A stretch of 64,000 nucleotides of DNA from Hadesarchaea archaeon (GCA_029259175.1 JAPDJH010000001.1:185783-249782); one strand, 5' to 3'; positions 24,765-33,792 are shown, counted from the first letter of the stretch. Notes: generated from the sequence alone by a model not told the origin. Translations and numbers: made by a program.

Positions 24765-25442
24765 ATGTATGCTCTGCTTGCCGAGGTCTCTTTCTGCGAA
24801 GCTCATTTTAGGGAACATTTCACAGAAGTTAATCCCTTAACATACCCAGCGATGTTACCAACAACTGTCGCTGGATTGTTTGGCGCGATGCTAGGTTGGG
24901 ATAGAAAAGAGGCTGAAAAAAAAGCGAAAGATTTTCTATTCGGATCTAAACTAATTGAACTAAAGGGGATTACTCACGAATTGGCTAGAATAACCCAATA
25001 CAAAGCGGGAAAACCGAAAATTCCGTCCCCCCTTGTTAAAGTAGAACTCTTGGTAGAACCCAAATTCTTGATAGCTATGGCTGGGAAAAAAGAAAGGATT
25101 TTGGAATGTGCCCAGCAACTAAAAAATGGGATGAGATACCTCCCATATGGAGGGAGAAACGAACACTTCCTTAGAGATATTGCGACTAATGACGTGTTGC
25201 AAGAGGTTACGCGAGGAAAAATCATAGAAAATTATGCTCCTATTGATTGGGTAGAAGAAGTGAAAGTTAAAGAAAGTAGGGGATGGGTTCGAACCCACAG
25301 AGTATTTCACAAAATCAATAGAGCCTCTGAATGGTTTGTATTTGGCTACTTATGTACTATACACCTGAAGAACACGGTGCCACAGGTTGAAAGAATCGGT
25401 CTTTACTCACTAAATAATTTTTACTGGCATATGAAAGTATGA
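24765..25442 (+). CDS. cas5: CRISPR Cascade protein Cas5
   Basis: A 225-residue RAMP protein. Its N-terminus has ALLAEVSFCEAHFREHFTEVNPLTYPAMLPTTVAGLFGAMLGW, which is the P-P-T-x-x-x-G-x-x-G-A-x-L-G pattern of Cas5. Cas5 holds the 5' handle of the crRNA and helps check the PAM. The gene overlaps cas3 by 4 bp (ATGA). Confidence 0.78.
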   Translation: MYALLAEVSFCEAHFREHFTEVNPLTYPAMLPTTVAGLFGAMLGWDRKEAEKKAKDFLFGSKLIELKGITHELARITQYKAGKPKIPSPLVKVELLVEPKFLIAMAGKKERILECAQQLKNGMRYLPYGGRNEHFLRDIATNDVLQEVTRGKIIENYAPIDWVEEVKVKESRGWVRTHRVFHKINRASEWFVFGYLCTIHLKNTVPQVERIGLYSLNNFYWHMKV

Positions 25443-27574
25443 TGCCCGAAGAATACGATGCTGCCATTATTGGACTAAAGAAGATATTTGAAAGAGAAAG
25501 AAAGCCCCTTTCCGAATGTCGTACGCATGACAGGCACTCAGTTTATGAACACAGCAAAGAAACCGAAGAAATTTTCAAAGAACTTGTTAGAAGATTTGAT
25601 CTCCACCGCAAATATCTCGTGCTTTTGGGCACATTCATAAGTCTTTTTCATGACATCGGGAAACCTAAGGGAAAATATCACGCGAAAAAAGCCGTAGAAA
25701 AATTACTGGAGCAGAAAGAACACTTCTGCATGCTGGATCTTTACACTTTTTATCTTGGAACATATTTGATTCGATGCCATCACGGAAGTCTCAGAAAACC
25801 TCATGAGCTTCAGCTTCCAAGTCCCCTCGATAGACTCAATATGCAAAATCTGTTAGAAAAAATTAAAGAAAAACACGGTGTTGACCATCTCGAAATTGCC
25901 GATGTGTTTGGAGTTTTTAAGTTAGCCGATGCACTTTCTGCTTCCGGAGAAAAATATGATAGATTCATTCGAAGTTTGAAATTGGATCCTCATATTATCC
26001 AAAAAATAATAGTTGCAAAGGATGGCACAAGTTTGGACTCCGAAAGATGGAAACAACAGTTGAATCTATCACGCCTTCCATCCCTCGCTATGCTAAGAGC
26101 ACCGACAGGTTGGGGTAAAACTACGGCTTCCCTTCTTTTTTTCAGCAACGCAAACATAAAACGTCTATTTATTCTCCTTCCTACAACCACAGCGATACGA
26201 AAGTTCCACGATCGGCTGGAGAAAGTTTTTGGGAAAGGGAATGTGGGAAGATATTATCACCTATATCTCGCAGAAGTAGGTGAAGAAGAAGATTCGCTTA
26301 AGTCTTATTATTTCGTGAAGAGATTTCTTTCTCCCATTATGATAACGACAATAGATCAATGGCTTCTCACCTTCTTGCAAGTGGGCTCATATCATGTAAA
26401 ACGTCCAGCTTTCCGATGTGCAGGAATGGTTTTTGATGAAATCCACGTTCTTTCTCCAATTGGGTTGATGCTTGTTTCGGCATTGCTTAAAAAATTTGCC
26501 GATAGATACAAGATGCGTTGCCTATTTATGTCAGCTACTTTTCCTAAGGCATACCGCGATTTTTTGTCCGAAACTATTTCTCCATATTTTGAAGATCATT
26601 TGGGCGAGTACTCGAAGCTGAGACGAGTCCTTTATGAGTTAACAAACGAATCTCCTGAGGCTCTGCTGGATCTAGTCAAAGAGCAGATGTCCAAGGAAAA
26701 AAAAGTACTAGTCGTTGTGAACACTGTACCAAGAGCTATCCAAATAGCCAAAAAACTGGAGAAGGAGTTAGATAGCAATGATGTAATACTGTTGCACGCA
26801 AGATACACGTATGACGATCGATTACATTGGGAAAGACAGATAAATGGGAGACTCAAAAATAATCGACCGCATGTGCTCGTTTCCACCCAAGTTTGCCAAG
26901 TCTCGCTGGATGTTTCTTACGATTTTTTAATCACGGAAATAGCTCCTTTCGGCGATATAATACAAAGATTCGGCCGTATCAACAGGAGAAGTAAAAAAAC
27001 TTACGCTAAAAATGCATGTATCACATTAAACACTATGCGAGAACCTTTTCCATACACAAAATCGGAGCTAGAGACTTCTCGTAGCATACTGGAAAAATTT
27101 GAAGACGACAAGTTAACCAACGAAAAGGAATTAATAAATGAGCTCGATCAGATGTTCGATAAAGATCAATTTTATGGTATAGGGAGGGATATCCTCAACG
27201 GCGAAGACCCAGAGAGCTGGTTCAAAGATTTGGAAGATTTTTTAAAAACTCAAGAGTTTTTTTCATTGGGCTTACAAAGCCCAGTTGAGAAGATTTTCAG
27301 GTTGTTAGGCTCCAGAGAGGAGTTTACTTTTTTATCTTTGCCAAGTCCGGAAATCTGCGCAGACACAAACGTTCAAGCAGAAATCACAAAGATACTTGAG
27401 AAAATATCTGAAAAAAAGGAAAAATTTGAAGAAAGGGCGGAATGTCTCTCTCGCCTGATGAAGTTTTTAGTTCCGGTTCCAAACACGTACTTAGATTATA
27501 AAAAGTCAGTTATGGGTTTTCCGCAAATAGCAAAAGGAAAATATACTTCAAGATATGGACTTGAATTGCGGTGA
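25439..27574 (+). CDS. cas3: CRISPR helicase-nuclease Cas3 (HD-fused)
   Basis: A 711-residue protein combining an N-terminal HD nuclease and a superfamily 2 helicase. The HD part shows HSVYEHSKETEEIF, LGTFISLFHDIGKPKGK, HH in IRCHHGS and VFKLADALSASG. The helicase part shows APTGWGKTTASL (Walker A), VFDEIHVLSP (motif II), LFMSATFP (motif III) and QRFGRINRRSK (motif VI). Type I-A systems usually split these domains into Cas3'' and Cas3', so a fused form here is notable. Cas3 unwinds and degrades the target DNA. Confidence 0.9.
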   Translation: MMPEEYDAAIIGLKKIFERERKPLSECRTHDRHSVYEHSKETEEIFKELVRRFDLHRKYLVLLGTFISLFHDIGKPKGKYHAKKAVEKLLEQKEHFCMLDLYTFYLGTYLIRCHHGSLRKPHELQLPSPLDRLNMQNLLEKIKEKHGVDHLEIADVFGVFKLADALSASGEKYDRFIRSLKLDPHIIQKIIVAKDGTSLDSERWKQQLNLSRLPSLAMLRAPTGWGKTTASLLFFSNANIKRLFILLPTTTAIRKFHDRLEKVFGKGNVGRYYHLYLAEVGEEEDSLKSYYFVKRFLSPIMITTIDQWLLTFLQVGSYHVKRPAFRCAGMVFDEIHVLSPIGLMLVSALLKKFADRYKMRCLFMSATFPKAYRDFLSETISPYFEDHLGEYSKLRRVLYELTNESPEALLDLVKEQMSKEKKVLVVVNTVPRAIQIAKKLEKELDSNDVILLHARYTYDDRLHWERQINGRLKNNRPHVLVSTQVCQVSLDVSYDFLITEIAPFGDIIQRFGRINRRSKKTYAKNACITLNTMREPFPYTKSELETSRSILEKFEDDKLTNEKELINELDQMFDKDQFYGIGRDILNGEDPESWFKDLEDFLKTQEFFSLGLQSPVEKIFRLLGSREEFTFLSLPSPEICADTNVQAEITKILEKISEKKEKFEERAECLSRLMKFLVPVPNTYLDYKKSVMGFPQIAKGKYTSRYGLELR

Positions 27575-28529
27575 GAGAATTCCATTAGATCTTTCGAAAC
27601 TGTTACAAAACCCAGATGACAGACGCATGGTTCGATCAATTCTCCTTAAGTTAACATCACAGTTTGTCCAGCCGGGGAAAGCTAGGGAACTTAGAACAAT
27701 TGTTCAGCAAAGTACTCAAAACTTAAAAGTAGCGATTGAAAATTTTTCCCAATATTTCGAGGAGAGGGGCTACTCAGCTTCGATTGTCCCCACCATGCTT
27801 TCTTCTTCTGAAGCAAGCAACTTCCGCATATTTCGCCCTAAGCTTTCAGCAAATGAAGTTGTGCAGTTATGGTTATCGACCCTTTCAGGTATTCAGCACG
27901 GAAATTTTGTCATCAGTTTAGAGAACGTTGATGAAAGCACTTATCTACACTTTCGCAACAGACTGCGTCAAAGTGGGGTAATATTAGACCCAAAAAGCTC
28001 GGGAGGTTCATATAGACTGAACGAAAGAGAACTTCGACGTTCTTACGGCGGATCACTTCCATTACAAGAAGCATCCATCCTAGGTTTTGCATTTCTCAAT
28101 TACCTCGCTTACTTTGAGAAAAAGGGAAGAGGAAAACTTGAAGATATCTTTGACGCTTGGAAACTCAACGATACATCAATGTTAATAATTTCGTACTTGC
28201 CACCAAGGGGCGAAAAAGGCGAGATTAGGATATACTCAAAACTACACATCTTCTTCACAAAATGGTACACTAAGTATTTTGAAAAGGAAGACGAAATCCC
28301 GTACTTGGGTTCATTTATTTCCTCACTCTACATCCCGGATCCAAACTATCGAAACATTTCAAGGTCACTTCTTGATAAATTTGTTCACTATCTGCTTCAT
28401 GGAAACATAAACGGAGAACTTCTAGACAAGATTGTGACATTAAAGATCACGGCATCTTTAAGCAAAAAGCTCAATAGTATGGTAAACTCGTTCTCACAAG
28501 CAAAGAAATTTTTCAGCAACTGTCCTTAA
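27555..28529 (+). CDS. Unassigned CRISPR effector-operon protein (Cas8-like position)
   Basis: A 324-residue protein overlapping the 3' end of cas3 by 20 bp, so it is co-transcribed. I recognise no motif. Length (about 320-350 residues) and place at the distal end of the operon match Cas8a2/Csa4, the large subunit of type I-A complexes. It has no cysteine cluster and is predicted mainly helical, with a SILGFAFLNYLAYFEKKG stretch near residue 180. No other gene in the locus could be the large subunit, so it is the best candidate; this is inference. Its stop is only 20 bp before the first repeat. Confidence 0.5.
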   Translation: MDLNCGERIPLDLSKLLQNPDDRRMVRSILLKLTSQFVQPGKARELRTIVQQSTQNLKVAIENFSQYFEERGYSASIVPTMLSSSEASNFRIFRPKLSANEVVQLWLSTLSGIQHGNFVISLENVDESTYLHFRNRLRQSGVILDPKSSGGSYRLNERELRRSYGGSLPLQEASILGFAFLNYLAYFEKKGRGKLEDIFDAWKLNDTSMLIISYLPPRGEKGEIRIYSKLHIFFTKWYTKYFEKEDEIPYLGSFISSLYIPDPNYRNISRSLLDKFVHYLLHGNINGELLDKIVTLKITASLSKKLNSMVNSFSQAKKFFSNCP

Positions 28530-28549
28530 AGTAACAGATTGAAAATTTC

Positions 28550-29908
28550 CTTTCAATCCTCACTTTTCGAGGCTTGCTATTGAAACCCCTTCAAAATTAT
28601 TGAAAAGTTGTATTACAAACGGTTCTTTCAATCCTCACTTTTCGAGGCTTGCTATTGAAACAAAAGAGGGAGGAGTGGTTTGGGGGATGAGAATGGGCTT
28701 TCAATCCTCACTTTTCGAGGCTTGCTATTGAAACATCGACCTGAAAATTGTCGTTCCAAAACAGAACTTTCAATCCTCACTTTTCGAGGCTTGCTATTGA
28801 AACCCATAAAGCGCAAGGGGGCCCTCACCCGCCAGCTGCACCTTTCAATCCTCACTTTTCGAGGCTTGCTATTGAAACGGTACTTGGGCACGGTTCCGGC
28901 GCGCGCGGCCAAGCGGGCTTTCAATCCTCACTTTTCGAGGCTTGCTATTGAAACCTGTGGAACGCCGACTACTGCCAGCTCGCCCAAGTGGCTTTCAATC
29001 CTCACTTTTCGAGGCTTGCTATTGAAACCGTAAAAACCAAACACCCCGATGTTCCGATAACGGTCTTTCAATCCTCACTTTTCGAGGCTTGCTATTGAAA
29101 CAGGACGGGCAAAGAGGTTTACGGTATTCGGGTGGTCTTTCAATCCTCACTTTTCGAGGCTTGCTATTGAAACGCCAGTTGAACTTCCCTTCATAGCAAC
29201 CCGTCCTCGCCTTTCAATCCTCACTTTTCGAGGCTTGCTATTGAAACACAACGGCCCCGAGGAAATAGCCGTACATAAGGGGGACTTTCAATCCTCACTT
29301 TTCGAGGCTTGCTATTGAAACAGTGGATAGAGCCCGAGCCGAGCACGAGCGTAGGGAGCTTTCAATCCTCACTTTTCGAGGCTTGCTATTGAAACAACTT
29401 CTCTGCAGGATCGGGGGCGGGACCGGGGATCTTTCAATCCTCACTTTTCGAGGCTTGCTATTGAAACCTGGGATACGGCCCATTCAACAAAGGCGATGTG
29501 ATCTTTCAATCCTCACTTTTCGAGGCTTGCTATTGAAACGAGCGCGAGGCCCGAGCCGAAATCCGCCGCAGGGCCGCTTTCAATCCTCACTTTTCGAGGC
29601 TTGCTATTGAAACGCGGTTGGACTTCCCCGCCCCCTGAACCCCCCACAGGCCTTTCAATCCTCACTTTTCGAGGCTTGCTATTGAAACGCGCGGCGGACC
29701 GACGCTGGGGCGGACACCGAGTACCCTTTCAATCCTCACTTTTCGAGGCTTGCTATTGAAACAGCTGTGTGCCCTGACCCTAAAAAACATGGATCTCTTT
29801 CAATCCTCACTTTTCGAGGCTTGCTATTGAAACATGAGGCGGGTGAGCTTGGCCATGCGCGGCAAGGTTTTCTTTCAATCCTCACTTTTCGAGGCTTGCT
29901 ATTGAAAC
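28550..29908 (+). CRISPR. CRISPR array, 19 repeats of 37 bp
   Basis: Nineteen 37-bp repeats begin CTTTCAATCC and end TTGCTATTGAAAC, apparently identical throughout. Repeats start at 28550, 28625, 28698, 28767, 28842, 28918, 28992, 29065, 29137, 29211, 29285, 29359, 29431, 29503, 29577, 29652, 29726, 29797 and 29872. The 18 spacers are 32 to 39 bp. The 3' end ATTGAAAC is the usual archaeal crRNA 5' handle, so the array should be transcribed on the plus strand. Only 20 bp separate the first repeat from the preceding gene, so no typical leader lies there. Spacer 1 is AT-rich, unlike most others. Confidence 0.97.
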
Positions 29909-30002
29909 CCCGGCGCGCGTCCAGCAAAATCTCGGCCACTCTGGAGAAAAACCTTTCGCCCCCGTGAACTTCGATTTTTGCTCCACTGATTTATAAAGAA
30001 GT

Positions 30003-30581
30003 TCACAGCCTCCGGCAGTACTTCACCACCTCGCAGTACCCGCACCGCTCCACGCTCACCGGCCTAGGCGGCGAATCGCTCTCCACCACCCGCCGCATCC
30101 GCTCCAGATCCCGAACCAGCTGCCGCTTGTCTTCCGGGCTCACCCAGACCGAAAGCAGGCACCTTGCCGGGAGCACGTAAATCACAGCCCTCCTGATCGC
30201 CGCCCCGAACTTGCGTTCCAGCAACAGCACGTATGCTGTCATCTGCTTGCGCCAAGCCCTCGAAACATAGGTGAAATCCGAGTACTTCACCTCCACCGGC
30301 ACCAGTTCGCCGTTCTTGAGCCTCAAAACCAGATCCGCCTTACCGAACAGGCCGAGTTCCTTGTCCTCGAGCGGCACATCGTGCAAAATCGCGGCAACCT
30401 CTTCCTCGGGAAAGCCAAACACGGTGCGTCTGCGCTTGCTCCGGCCAGGTTCGCGCTCGTGTTGTCTCTGCCCTAGCTCCATCTTTTTCCGCTCAGGAGG
30501 ATAAAGGCCTAGTTTTCGAATGAAGTAGAGCTTGCGTGGGCAGTAGAAGTACTGATACACCTCCCAGACCGAGAACTCCAT
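30003..30581 (-). CDS. cas4: CRISPR-associated exonuclease Cas4
   Basis: A 192-residue RecB-type nuclease. The N-terminal EVYQYFYCPRKLYFIRKLGL carries the first Fe-S cysteine; GKADLVLRLKNGELVPVEVKYSD holds the PD-(D/E)xK active site; CGYCEVVKYCRRL supplies three C-terminal cysteines. Cas4 trims and selects spacers with the right PAM for Cas1-Cas2. I used the ATG at 30581; a TTG immediately upstream is in frame. It sits 95 bp from the distal end of the array. Confidence 0.9.
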   Translation of the reverse strand: MEFSVWEVYQYFYCPRKLYFIRKLGLYPPERKKMELGQRQHEREPGRSKRRRTVFGFPEEEVAAILHDVPLEDKELGLFGKADLVLRLKNGELVPVEVKYSDFTYVSRAWRKQMTAYVLLLERKFGAAIRRAVIYVLPARCLLSVWVSPEDKRQLVRDLERMRRVVESDSPPRPVSVERCGYCEVVKYCRRL

Positions 30582-30655
30582 CAAAATTACTCACAACGAT
30601 TTTCAATTAATAGGGCGCCCCAACGGGTTGAAAAAACTCTAACTACTATTCCGTG

Positions 30656-30680
30656 TTAGCTAATGGTGGTTAGCTAACCA
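30656..30680. promoter_or_regulatory. Paired palindromes upstream of cas4
   Basis: The 250-bp gap between cas4 and the small upstream gene contains TTAGCTAA at 30656-30663 and again at 30670-30677. The second is the core of a 14-bp perfect palindrome TGGTTAGCTAACCA (30667-30680). The pair lies 75-99 bp upstream of the cas4 start. A regulator binding site, possibly for a Cas-locus regulator, is plausible. No regulator gene is seen in the locus. The rest of the gap has no gene. Confidence 0.45.
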
Positions 30681-30835
30681 TGATTGTAAAAAGAAAGGAA
30701 ATGAGAGAACTCCCCAAAGCGAGAGACTAGCTTTTACGAACCTTCGTAGCAAAAACGGCAACCCAAAAGCTACGTCATGCACGCTCGCTCGCATGGCAAC
30801 TGCGAACCTTCATAACCACGCGCCCGAAAACCCCT

Positions 30836-30973
30836 TCAGAAATCTTCCTCCCGCATCTGATCCAACAACCGCTTTAACTCCTCCGGGCGCACACTTTTCG
30901 GTTTAGTCTCCACCACTACGCGCTTCTTGTCACTTTCCCGCCTCGATGCTCGCATATGAATTATATCCAGCAT
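30836..30973 (-). CDS. Small basic protein downstream of cas1
   Basis: A 45-residue frame from ATG 30973, or 39 residues from ATG 30955 (MRASRRESDKKRVVVETKP...). It lies 19 bp after the cas1 stop on the same strand. The sequence is charged and helical at its end (VRPEELKRLLDQMREEDF). No clear ribosome-binding site and no family are seen, so it could be spurious. Confidence 0.35.
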   Translation of the reverse strand: MLDIIHMRASRRESDKKRVVVETKPKSVRPEELKRLLDQMREEDF

Positions 30974-30992
30974 GAAAGATTTTAGATTTTTT

Positions 30993-32012
30993 TCACCACC
31001 GTTGCCAGAAGCCCTCGTACCGGGCCTCCTCGCCGCGCAAGAACTTGGCAAGCCTGCGAGCCTGATACAGAATCGCGTCACTCCACCTGAACTTACGGTC
31101 GCCGACCCGAACCTCGGACTCGAAGCGCTCCAAGAGCTCCTGCAGATAGAACCGCCTGACCTCGTCTCGCATCTGGCATATTCCCTGCACCATTTCAAAT
31201 CTGGCATGCGATACCATCCGCTTGCTCACAAGCTTCACCACCAAGCGGTCGACCAGATGAGGTCTGAACTCCTCCATAAGATCCAAAACCATGCTCGGCT
31301 TCCCTGGTCGATCCGCGTGCAGAAACCCACCGTATGGATCGAGCCCTGCATAGTGTACGCCACGCCAGACCTCACCAAGCAAAACCCCATACCCGTAGTT
31401 CAGCATAGCGTTTACTGGATCCCGGGCATAGCGTCCGCTCCGGCCTCCGAATCCAAGAGAGCACAAAATCCTCCCGAGAGCATCCCAGTACGCTTGAGCA
31501 GCCCGTCCTTCTACGTTCATCAGCTCTAACCTCACTTCTTCCACGCTTTTCCCCTTTATCTCAGCTATTTCACCCACCAGCGCCCGGATATGCTGAGCCG
31601 CGCCGTAGAGCACCTCGGCCGTCTTCGTGTCCGTGTCTCTGCGCTTCTTGGCAAGCGTTCCCAAAACAGCCGCTTGATTCTTCAGCTTGGCCTCAATTAC
31701 CGCCTTTGCAACCGTTGCTCCACGTTCATCCAAGTACGCGTAGTACTGCTGACGTCTAGTGTTCACCGTGCGCATTTCAGGTGGTGACAGCCTCGCTTGC
31801 ACGTTCCCTCTCAAATCGACCAACAACACGTCAACTCCGTGTTCAGCCAGCAAAGCGAGCGCGTCCGTGCTCACACTCCCCTTCCCCGATATGACCACCT
31901 GCTCCAGCTCCCGCGGTTGTAGGCGGGCCACAGTTCTGCCCTCCTCTCTAACGATAATCGTCTCGCCCTTCCGCCCGAGAAACTTCCCGAAGCCATCGAC
32001 GACCAGCCTCAC
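30993..32012 (-). CDS. cas1: CRISPR integrase Cas1
   Basis: A 339-residue Cas1. The N-terminal beta domain contains LVVDGFGKFLGRKGETIIV and ISGKGSVSTDALALLAEHGVDVLLVD. The helical catalytic domain has NVEGRAAQAYWDAL (metal-binding Glu), GVHYAGLDPYGGFLHADRPGKPSMVLDLMEEFRPHLVDRLV (His and the second acidic ligands). It integrates new spacers with Cas2. The GTG at 32012 overlaps the csa1 stop as GTGA and has GGAGG upstream; a longer reading toward 32510 is in the wrong frame of csa1. Confidence 0.93.
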   Translation of the reverse strand: MRLVVDGFGKFLGRKGETIIVREEGRTVARLQPRELEQVVISGKGSVSTDALALLAEHGVDVLLVDLRGNVQARLSPPEMRTVNTRRQQYYAYLDERGATVAKAVIEAKLKNQAAVLGTLAKKRRDTDTKTAEVLYGAAQHIRALVGEIAEIKGKSVEEVRLELMNVEGRAAQAYWDALGRILCSLGFGGRSGRYARDPVNAMLNYGYGVLLGEVWRGVHYAGLDPYGGFLHADRPGKPSMVLDLMEEFRPHLVDRLVVKLVSKRMVSHARFEMVQGICQMRDEVRRFYLQELLERFESEVRVGDRKFRWSDAILYQARRLAKFLRGEEARYEGFWQRW

Positions 32013-32896
32013 TCGCACACCTCCAGAAACATGCAGCTGGGCGGGCATTGTTTGGCCTTCCCCGGATCTCTGCGTTGGGCCACCAGCTCCAGCTTGCGGT
32101 CGCGCTCCTCCAGCCACCAGTTCCGGAGATCGTCGTTGATGAAGAAGATATCGCGCTCCACCACCACCCTGCCGTTGCGGAAGTTGACGAGCACTGAACA
32201 CCCAACATCCACGGGCACTTCGTAAAGGCTCTCGAACACCAGTGCGTAACCCGTGGGGTACAGCCTGTAGAAGTCCCTCCGTGGTCCGCCCACCTTGACA
32301 TCGAAGACGATGTGACGCAGATAGTCGTAGCAGTCGACGCTCAGGGTTCCGCTCAGCCCCAGCAAGGTCCCGCTGAGCTTGTGCTCGACCAAAAAGGGCA
32401 GGGCGGTCGCGAGCACGTCCTGTTCGCTCGCATAGGGATGGGCGGCTCGGATCTCTTGGTAGGCGGCTCGCGCCTGGCTGAAGGAGAACTCCCACAAGGG
32501 CTCCAGACATTCCCGGAAGGCCTCGGCCCCCTCCAACTCCGGTTTTCGGCGCTCCAGCTCATGGGCCCACCACTCCTCAAAACTTATCCCGAAGTTTCCG
32601 CGCCTCACTTCGGAGAAGAGGTGCTCGAGCAGGTTGTGGGCGCTCGCACCCAGCAGGATCTCGCGCGTGCGCTTAGCGGCCCTGCGCTCCACATACATCA
32701 GGTACACGTCACGCGCCGTCTCGCAAAAGCGGCCGCAGACCGCAAACATCGAGATCCGCTCCGGATAGTACGGCCTCAGCGGCTCACGCCACCAGTTCCA
32801 CCCGCGGAGCTCCGGGCTCACGCCCACCTCGCGAGCCAGCGGCTGCACGCGGTTGATCAGGTACTTGTGCTCTTGGGCCGTCAGGAAAAAGACCAT
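32009..32896 (-). CDS. csa1: Cas4-like nuclease Csa1
   Basis: A 295-residue protein typical of type I-A adaptation modules. MVFFLTAQEHKYLI opens it, and FAVCGRFCETARDVYL gives two cysteines. The PD-(D/E)xK region is LSGTLSVDCYDYLRHIVFDVKVGGPR, and CPPSCMFLEVCE closes the Fe-S site at the C-terminus. It cooperates with Cas1, Cas2 and Cas4 in spacer capture. The ATG at 32896 has GGGGGA upstream; a TTG at 32908 would add four residues. It overlaps cas1 by 4 bp. Confidence 0.87.
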   Translation of the reverse strand: MVFFLTAQEHKYLINRVQPLAREVGVSPELRGWNWWREPLRPYYPERISMFAVCGRFCETARDVYLMYVERRAAKRTREILLGASAHNLLEHLFSEVRRGNFGISFEEWWAHELERRKPELEGAEAFRECLEPLWEFSFSQARAAYQEIRAAHPYASEQDVLATALPFLVEHKLSGTLLGLSGTLSVDCYDYLRHIVFDVKVGGPRRDFYRLYPTGYALVFESLYEVPVDVGCSVLVNFRNGRVVVERDIFFINDDLRNWWLEERDRKLELVAQRRDPGKAKQCPPSCMFLEVCE

Positions 32897-33007
32897 CTGT
32901 TCCCCCAATTAAAGTGAACCGCTGGAGTTTTATCCAGTACTCCCAGAGAAATTGAATAGCACCTTCCCACTAATCGGGTCGCCAAACTGCGGATGGAAAA
33001 TCACAAA

Positions 33008-33043
33008 CTTTAATCCTCGCTTTTCGAAGGGCACTATTGAAAC
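33008..33043 (+). repeat. Degenerate CRISPR repeat
   Basis: A 36-bp copy of the array repeat with a one-base deletion and several substitutions (CTTTAATCCTCGC...GCACTATTGAAAC). It retains the CGCTTTTCGAA stem region and the full ATTGAAAC handle. It is upstream of csa1, outside the array, and 136 bp before the RelB-like start. Confidence 0.85.
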
Positions 33044-33148
33044 CTGAAACTTGGTCGGCGGGATAAACCGGTACTTTGCTGAGCGGAAGTGGATCTGATG
33101 CAGCCATGTGTATTCCCAAGGCTGGACCCCTCTGAAATGATTAAACCC

Positions 33149-33169
33149 TTATATGCATATGTATGCATA
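33149..33169 (+). promoter_or_regulatory. Promoter/operator of the RelBE-like operon
   Basis: A TATA element TTATAT (33149-33154) lies about 30 bp before the ATG at 33180, giving a short or absent leader. Two ATGCAT cores (33153-33158 and 33163-33168) in palindromic settings, one helical turn apart, overlap the start-proximal side. That arrangement suits cooperative binding of a dimeric antitoxin. Confidence 0.55.
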
Positions 33170-33179
33170 GTTAATACCG

Positions 33180-33425
33180 ATGGGAAGTGTGGTCATACGC
33201 ATAAGCCCGGAGACGCGTGAACTCCTCAAGCAGCGAGCTGCCAAGGACCAGACCTACGACCAGATTATCCAAGAGATGGTAGAGGTCTACGACGCACTGA
33301 TGGCAGAGTTCGAACGCATGCTTCGTGATACCCCGGAGCGGGAATGGATCAGCCATCGGCAACTTCTCAAGGACTTGGGGCTGACCGAGGAAGAAATCGA
33401 GCGCGAACGGGAGAAGCTTGATTAG
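33180..33425 (+). CDS. RelB-like antitoxin
   Basis: An 81-residue protein with an N-terminal ribbon-helix-helix-like segment (MGSVVIRISPETRELLKQRAAKDQTYDQIIQEMVEVYDAL) and a charged helical C-terminus that probably wraps the toxin. It overlaps the RelE-like gene by 8 bp. The operon sits between two degenerate CRISPR repeats, between csa1 and cas2. Confidence 0.75.
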   Translation: MGSVVIRISPETRELLKQRAAKDQTYDQIIQEMVEVYDALMAEFERMLRDTPEREWISHRQLLKDLGLTEEEIEREREKLD

Positions 33426-33693
33426 ATATCATCCCTTTTTCGAGCGGCAGCTGGGGAAGCTGCCCCGTGGCCTTCAGCGGCGCATCTTGGCGCGAATTGT
33501 GGAATATCATGAGACCGGGCGGGGAGACGTTCGAAAGATCCTCGGTGATCTCGAGGCGCTGAGGGTTGGAAGTTATCGGATCTATTTGGGTTGGGTGGGG
33601 AACGAGCTCAGGGTGGTCTCCGTCTTCCACCGTAGGGTCGTATACTCCAAACACCTGCTCAAGGCTGCCCTCCGGAGGCTCAGGCGGGAGTAA
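33418..33693 (+). CDS. RelE/ParE-family toxin
   Basis: A 91-residue protein with the RelE fold: IRYHPFFERQLGKLPRGLQRRILARI, GDVRKILGDLEALRVGSYRIYLGWVGNELRVVSVFHRRVVYS. The GSYRIYL strand and the Arg/Lys-rich ends are typical of mRNA interferases and ParE gyrase toxins; which of the two is not clear. Starts with TTG at 33418, overlapping the antitoxin stop. Confidence 0.78.
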   Translation: MIRYHPFFERQLGKLPRGLQRRILARIVEYHETGRGDVRKILGDLEALRVGSYRIYLGWVGNELRVVSVFHRRVVYSKHLLKAALRRLRRE

Positions 33694-33792
33694 CTCTCGA
33701 GGAGATCGGTCTTCGTGCAGAAAAGCGTGCGAAGGAGTGCTAGCAATCACCACCGTCGGGGCTGTGATCGGGAGGACAGATCGGTGCTTCAC

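Noticed and set aside
28587..29871. Self-targeting spacers
   Set aside because: I did not notice a spacer matching elsewhere in the window, but I could not do an exhaustive search.
28652..29939. Open frames with repeated motifs inside the array
   Set aside because: They are the translated CRISPR repeat (for example NSKPRKVRIE), not proteins.
32013..32510. N-terminal extension of Cas1 by 166 residues
   Set aside because: It is the wrong frame of csa1; Cas1 begins at the GTG overlapping the csa1 stop.
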